Shown here: piece after piece, positions 58,508-64,000 of the stretch
Position numbering within the stretch: position 1 is the stretch's first letter
How the letters are laid out: every line of letters starts with the position of its first letter
Assembly (NCBI GenBank): GCA_029582265.1
Contig: CM055823.1
Span: 14,582,060 to 14,646,059, forward strand
Length of the DNA stretch: 64,000 nucleotides
From: Zoroaster sp. YZ-2022
Taxonomy: Eukaryota; Echinodermata; Asteroidea; Forcipulatida; Zoroasteridae
Direction of reading: 5' to 3'
The notes under the pieces: generated by a model
The model's input: only the letters and a program-made list of their open reading frames with translations
The model's database searches: none
What the model was told of the DNA's origin: nothing
Position numbers and translations under genes: made by a program

Positions 58508-58710
58508 TACCCTCTGCAAAATCTACCTTGACTGTGCAGTATAGAAGAGGATGGGGAGGCGGGAAACAAATTATGAAATTAAGTTTTGCAACACCTGGTT
58601 TTTTTTACCAGGAATTGTTCCCATGATGGATGTATATGCATGCAGTTGAGTATGCAGTTGAGTATGCATTGATCATGACTGTTTGCGGTGACTGTAGAAA
58701 TTCTCTTTTG

Positions 58711-59092
58711 AATAATAATAATAATAATATTAATAATAATAATGTGGACTTATATGGCGCACGTATCCACCAAACTGGTGCTCAAGGCGCATTACCCCTG
58801 CTCATCGGGCTCATAAATCATTCCTGAAACCATCTCAGCTCCCTGAGGAGTATAAAGTACAGCTCAATTGCTGCCATTTCAGCGCATATGGACTAATCAA
58901 ACACAACAACCAACTCTGCCCTCACAGCTAACAGGTACCCATTTACCCCTGGGTGGAGAGAAGCAATTATCATAAAGTGTCTTGCTCAAGGACACAAGTA
59001 CCCCGGTCACGGTTGGGATTCGAACCCACATTCTGACGACTCAGCCATCAGAATACAAATCCGATGCACAAAAACCGCTTGACCATAGCACA
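58711..59092 (-). repeat. tRNA-derived SINE, B2 copy
   Basis: Inverse copy of 36848-37212; box B reads GGATTCGAACC on the plus strand. The tail is a longer, interrupted (AAT)n. Confidence 0.8.
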
Positions 59093-59356
59093 CCATAGTG
59101 ATGTAAACAGTTCTGAAAAGAACCGGTTGGTTACAACTTGACGTTGCGATCAGTATGCTCTGATCGTCTTCCCCTATAAATGTTTAAAAGATTAAAGTTA
59201 TAGCTGTTCTTGAACAAAATCTTTATCTCTTTTGAAACAAAGCAATTGCTCGGTAAGTATATAGTGGTGAGTTTATTTATTTCCTCACTGAACTGTACAA
59301 AGTTAAATGTGTTTCAGTGAAAATCAATTTACAATGAATGTTATTTTCAACTTCAG

Positions 59357-59432
59357 GACTCATCATTGATGGGGAATACAGTGATTTTTTTGGACAAGTC
59401 CAAAGGGGAATTGAACCAGATGTGTCAGACAG
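59357..59432 (+). pseudogene. Host-gene exon S (copy in B2)
   Basis: 76 bp between CAACTTCAG and CAG/GTAATT, one codon shorter than in B1 but in the same frame. Confidence 0.5.
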
Positions 59433-59816
59433 GTAATTATAAATGTTATTTTTGGCAAGCTGCGCAGCAAAATTCAAACCTAACCGATTTTCAGCAGTCT
59501 TGGTTTTGGTGAAGGCAAGGGGAGAATTAGTGAAATATTACAGGTCATCTTTCATATTGGTAAAACAAGTTTATAAGTTATATCATAGATGCTGGTGGCT
59601 GTATATGTATGACCACCAAAGCTGGTATTTTATGGAATAGTCCTCGCACAGCTTTTGCAGGATTCTTGTTAGATGTAACCATAGGAACACACAAGTATCT
59701 CCCTTAAACCATTTCACCCACCCCTACCAAGTGCCCCTGACCCCTCATTTGCAAAACTTTATAATGGCACATTCATATTTATTATATGATTTATCAATTA
59801 AGAAATGGCTGAGCAG

Positions 59817-59820
59817 TTAA
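59817..59820. other. Empty TTAA site of the piggyBac element
   Basis: GGCTGAGCAG-TTAA-CGTGGACGATG: the exact pre-insertion sequence of the flanks at 25991 and 36138. Confidence 0.92.
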
Positions 59821-60019
59821 CGTGGACGATGATCAAACAGATAAGGAATCTTATCATAATGAAAATTGTGCTTAGATAAGCTCCACGAGCAGGAGTAATA
59901 CAAAATGCTACAATAGGAGAGAGTACATGCATAGAAAACACTCCGTAGATCCAGACATTTAAGCATTACACTAACTCTAACTGGTTTAAGCATAAAAGGG
60001 GTTTGGATACATCCCTTCA

Positions 60020-60464
60020 TTACCATTGCAATATCCAACATACTTTTATACATACAAATTCAAGTTGCAGGATGTCAGTGTATGATGTTATCCAAAATAT
60101 TCTTGTTGGTCGTGGATCAGTTCCACTCAACAGGGCGATTGCTGTGTTCTGTTCCCATGTTAAAACATGTAATAAATTTATTTGTTTACAGGTGTAAAAC
60201 ATTTCTTTCCATCAAATCTGATGAGGAGATTGATTCTGTAGTTGCCATATTTGCCAAATTAATATTTGTTCTGGTGATCATTGCAGTTGCAAGCCTTCCA
60301 AATTCATGTTTTGAGGACACACGAAACACTTTCAGTGTACGTGAATTAGGCACGTGATGCAAAACAATCTTTGGCTTCACACAAAACAGTTGGCAAACAG
60401 CTAGCACATATGCACTGCTGTGATTTTCATAAGCCATGTCTTTATCATCCATTAATACACCCAA
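60020..60464 (-). other. Unassigned open frame in the B2-specific segment
   Basis: A minus-strand frame of 92 codons (60464-60186) runs into the B2-specific segment (AVCQLFCVKPKIVLHHVP, VFRVSSKHEFGRLATAM), ends in TAA and is followed by AATAAA at about 60172. A second frame (60202-60020) overlaps. The plus strand is also open here. No motif recognised; it could be a gene or transposon fragment. Confidence 0.25.
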
Positions 60465-60615
60465 AGTGATTACGTTTTGTCCAATCGATCAGATTGTCTC
60501 AACTGTCTTGGGCATTTATGAATAACAGTTAATGCTGCCCTTTAGTCTGAAATCCTCATTGAAGGCATTCTTTTACTTAACAATGTGTCATCTATCCTTG
60601 ATTTCTTAATGTTAG

Positions 60616-60687
60616 GTTGCAGCAGCATCTACATCAGGAATACACACTGATGAGGACCCTCTTGCAAGTACATCATTTGTATGCCAG
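60616..60687 (+). pseudogene. Host-gene exon Q (copy in B2)
   Basis: 72 bp, splice borders identical to the B1 copy, one substitution (Ala for Thr in DPLASTS). Confidence 0.55.
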
Positions 60688-60797
60688 GTAAAGAATTTGT
60701 TTTGGCTCATCCAAAATTAATCATGCCTTTGATGCCCTTGTCATAAACTACTCAAACAAATCATAAAGGATCAAACATTTGCCTTTGGAAATTTCAG

Positions 60798-61035
60798 CCA
60801 GGTGTATACCTCATTGATTTTACTTATTGTACACTGCAGCACATGTTCATGCTTGGTTAAGCACCAGAGAATGTCACATGATGCAATTGCTCAGTCATGT
60901 GTTTCAGAGTCCAGTTGACTGGAAGAATCAAAAAGCATTTGGTGATGTGCATTGGTCAGGTATTGCACAATTTCAAGATGGCCATCTTTCACTGTCTTTG
61001 CACATTAATTCTGGTGGTAGTCACTTGTGGTGCTG
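60798..61035 (+). pseudogene. Host-gene exon R (copy in B2), disrupted
   Basis: After the acceptor ATTTCAG the frame begins PGVY, but a 23-bp insertion (CTCATTGATTTTACTTATTG..) breaks it before TAAHVHAW. A second 6-bp insertion TTTCAG lies after SHV. The rest (WKNQKAFGDVHWSGIAQF) matches B1. It runs into the same Tc1 junction as in B1. Confidence 0.5.
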
Positions 61036-61445
61036 TTCGGAGACAACTTACTGAAGATGAAGTTGCCAGAGCAGTTCAAATGATTGAAGATGGGATGACT
61101 CAGAGGCAAGTGACTGATAGACTTGGAGAGTCTAAGAGTGTCATTAGTAGAGGTGTACAGAGGTACAGAGAGACTGGTTAGTACCATAGGAGACCTGGAC
61201 AAGGTCGGCCAAGGGCCACAACCCCTGCCCAAGACTGCTACCTGAGAATTCTGACCACTAGGAACCGGTTCCATACAGCTGTCCAACTGCGTGGTGCCTT
61301 CCACAATGCAACAGGAGTGCAAGTTTTGTGAACCAGACGCAACTTTGCCAACACTCATGTGGACTGGCAGCTCAGACACTGGACTCTTGTTCTCTTTACC
61401 AATGAATCCAGGTTTTGTGTTTCGACTAACGATAGACGTGTCTCA
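61036..61445 (+). pseudogene. Tc1/mariner remnant, B2 copy
   Basis: Plus-strand RRQLTEDEVARAVQMIEDG, SVISRGVQRYRETG, then RRPGQGRPRATTP in a new frame, then VLFTNESRF with the same Asn for the first catalytic Asp as in B1. It keeps the ~117 bp lost in B1 but lacks another stretch, and homology ends near 61445. No MITE insertion. Confidence 0.8.
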
Positions 61446-63190
61446 CGATGTGCAAAAACATTCATTCTATCACCGTGGACAAATGGATTAAAACTATAAT
61501 ATTCCAAGAAGTGCGTAGAATGAGAATGATGACTGATTATAAAGATTCAGTGTCAAACTCGGCACGAAAGCAAGAAAAATATACTTAAAAAATACAGAGA
61601 GTTTTGGACGTGAATATTTTATATTAGATGTGAAAAACACTTAACACAGTAAACCTGACTTAAACCATAACTTAAACCATAGAGCCTGTGGTTCCTAGAT
61701 CAAATATAGAAAAAAGAGAAAAAAGGAATGTGAATGACTTTAAAACACAAAACCTGACTTTGAAGGGCAAAATGGAGAGGTGTATAACATTTTTAAAACA
61801 TAAAAACCTGACTTAAAACAGTATAACTTAAACCATATAACCTGTGGTCCCTAGGTCCAATATAGAAAAAAGAAAAAAGGAATCTGACTTAGATGGGCAA
61901 AATTTAAAAGAGTAAATCTGTCGTAAAATTAGAGAGCTTAATTTAAACCGAAGAACTAATGGATGTGTATAAAGGCACAACTATGATGAAGTTTATTTGA
62001 AAACTGAAAAGGAAAAGGAATTAGGGTAAAACAGATTTTAAACTAAAAGCAAGATTTAATTAAGTAGCATGGATTAGATTATGAATAAAATGAATAAAAA
62101 GCTTGACATTGGGTCACAATAGGAGTGATGTTTACGCTTTGGTAAAAAGAACGAAAACTTAAAGTGAAATTGATACAATGAGTGTAAAGAGTGTAAGTAT
62201 TAATACAAAATCTGATGAAGGTGGCATGAAAATAGAAGAGTGCAAAAACGGGTACCAGTAAACGTTGGTAACTATAAACAAAACAAAAATTGAAGGTTTA
62301 ATATGAGAGTGGACCAGCAAGAGGGGAGGGGGGGGGGGTGCAGTAACTATTGAAAACATCAAAAGGATAACAACTGTGTGTAAGATACACAACGTGCGGT
62401 GCGTGGACTTAGTGTATATGACATGCAATGCAAGATGTGGCAGCTGAAGCTGGCCATCAATGGACAAAAAATAAAATAAAAAAAACTGTGAAGACAAGTG
62501 ATTAAAAACCAATTGAATGAAGCCGATAGAAAAAGGACACCTTACTGCAACTAAAAAGGATAGCCATAAATGATAATGTAATCACACGACGATGGTGAAA
62601 AGCAAGAACTGTGAAACGCAGAGACAATTGAATTACCAATACGGAAGGATAAAAGGGTAAAATGGTTGACGGTGAAAAAAATAAAAAATACCTGGATAAA
62701 TGAGACACGTGGAAGCCATGCACCATAGCACATGAAGGGTAAACGAAGGATATTAAGATGTAAGGGAAAAGGTTGACAAAAAAGTTTAAAATAAATTACT
62801 AAAAGACAATTAAAAAAAATCAAAATGAGTAGACGTTGAAATGCATTTGTACAGACAAACGTAAAACAAAATTTTATTTAGCCAAAGTGACTAACAAAGT
62901 AAGGACAAAACTAGGGATTAACGTCAATCTTTTAAATCCCAGAATGTAAAAAAATAATAATAATAAGAAATTAACTCTCTTACTTTTAGACGTACAATTT
63001 TGCTTACTAGTGTGTGTATATACACTCAATGAATCCATACGTATGACAGTTTTATGAAAAGTGGGAAAACTGTGTAGAACATATTACTTATGCAATTGAA
63101 CAGTGTAGATGTATTTCCACATAAAACCTTACGACTGACAGTTTCTTTAAAAAGGTGAAATAACTGTGTAGTATACAAATATTGATTGCT
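61446..63190. other. AT-rich DNA with a ~150-bp tandem duplication
   Basis: No gene supported. 61651-61795 and 61804-61915 are two copies of a ~150-bp unit (AAACCTGACTTAAA, AACTTAAACCATA, CCTGTGGT, AATATAGAAAAAAG, GGGCAAAAT). A G-run lies near 62325-62338. Confidence 0.5.
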
Positions 63191-63191
63191 A

Positions 63192-63441
63192 CGAGTGGTA
63201 CAGAAAAACTAGCCTCCCAAGGTGATCCCTGGACCGTTCTATTTTACTGAGGTGAAGCCAAGGGAAAATAGAACGCTCCAGGGATCACTTAGGGAGACTA
63301 GTTTTACTTAGTCCAAATGCTCCCTCCTCCGTTCACAGTGTCCTATTTTTAGAATAATTATGTAATTTGTCGCTGTGACAAATTGCATAGGAGACTGTGA
63401 ATGGAAGAAGCATTCGACCAAGTTTTACTGTACCACGAGTG
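63192..63441. mobile_element. Double-hairpin MITE-like element
   Basis: GTGGTACAGAAAAACT at the left is mirrored by AGTTTTACTGTACCAC at the right (16 bp, one mismatch). Inside are two further palindromes: 63204-63307 (AACTAGCCTCCCAAGGTGAT with its near inverse) and 63308-63420 (centred on GTCGCTGTGAC). No coding potential. Confidence 0.6.
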
Positions 63442-63458
63442 AAAACAGTCAACATTTG

Positions 63459-63792
63459 TTTTATAACACCTCATACATAGATTCTGCACAATTTATTAAG
63501 AGACCTGCTACAATAAATCAAACCAATACATGACTTTCATTAACTTGACAACACTCAAAATTAATTGAAATTCTGTAACAATTATGTAAAACATATTAAT
63601 TCATGTTGTAACAACAGCATTGACGCATTTAGACCAATTTCACCGGTTGCCATGGGCTAGTTCATTGGTTGCCATGGGCTAGTCTTTCCTTGTTTGCTTG
63701 GCATTACAGTAAAAAATAGCGAATATCATAAGATCATGTGACACGTTCTCAACCAATTATAAGGCACAATCTATGTATGAGGTGTTATAAAA
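63459..63792. mobile_element. Small MITE with 25-bp inverted ends
   Basis: TTTTATAACACCTCATACAT plus AGATT (63459-63483) is perfectly inverted at 63768-63792. The 334-bp unit also holds a direct repeat GGTTGCCATGGGCTAGT (63646, 63667). Confidence 0.65.
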
Positions 63793-64000
63793 TAAAATAC
63801 TATAGGCTATATACGGAAGAAAAATTTCTAGACAAAACCACTAGCTAATAACGTACAATAAACATGTTAAAACCTTTCAAAGTGTTTAGAAAGATTAAAC
63901 TAATTAAGGGTTAAAATAAGAATAAGCCCAAAATGATTATTTGGAAAATAAATAAAAATATGAAAATAAATAATATTACATGAAAGTGACTAATAAAACT

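Larger units (their letters stand above)
54612..59816 (-). repeat. Duplicated block B2, first part (inverse of 36139-42404)
   Basis: Contains the SINE, the GAATGTCG element and exon S of B1 in mirrored order. It lacks the foldback element (empty site CAGCAG at 57190-57195) and has an extra segment at 55450-56115. Confidence 0.85.
59821..61170 (-). repeat. Duplicated block B2, second part (inverse of 24500-25990)
   Basis: Holds exons Q and R and the Tc1 junction. 59955-60424 is unrelated to the B1 counterpart. Confidence 0.8.

Overview
This is eukaryotic, repeat-dominated DNA. It has introns with GT-AG borders, pol III SINEs, LINE remnants, cut-and-paste DNA transposons, TACATG microsatellites and large satellites. 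The transposon types and the TACATG/TAACGTTA flavour suggest a marine invertebrate deuterostome, most likely an echinoderm, at low confidence. Two 500-N gaps (22096-22595 and 48465-48964) split the window into three contigs, so their order and orientation rest on scaffolding.

Layout. Contig 1 (1-22095): a possible 3' UTR, LINE remnants, a 4.7-kb repeat arm called A here (3975-8704), unassigned DNA, then 11 kb of tandem DNA: a ~186-bp satellite and three tandem ~2-kb units with YY1-like motifs and a GC-rich hairpin. Contig 2 (22596-48464): a dead Tc1 element, a duplicated block B1 carrying exons of an unidentified host gene, and arm A' (an inverted copy of A). Contig 3 (48965-64000): one more 2-kb unit, more satellite, a tRNA-like SINE, then block B2, an inverted copy of B1, and AT-rich DNA with small palindromic elements.

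The centrepiece is a Russian-doll transposon in B1. A piggyBac-type element (25995-36134, TTAA duplication) has a decayed two-exon transposase gene. Inside the intron of that gene sits a 6.9-kb two-gene element (28522-35423) resembling the ISL2EU superfamily. It holds an intact THAP/DDE transposase on the plus strand and, convergent to it, a six-exon SWIM-YqaJ nuclease-PHD gene on the minus strand with two stops and a frameshift. B2 keeps the empty TTAA site, so the insertion postdates the B1/B2 split.

Comparing the copies also exposes other insertions: a foldback element (38732-40369), a hAT-type element (44451-45422), a 1.1-kb MITE inside Tc1 (23226-24359), and a larger element whose two ends are A' and A. 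The B-A', A-X and uninterrupted B-X junctions in the three contigs fit one insertion of an element with inverted ends of at least 4.7 kb and a GTGCA target duplication. If so, contigs 2 and 1 are one haplotype or paralogue, contig 3 is the empty one, and the contig order in the scaffold is probably wrong. No intact host gene is visible.
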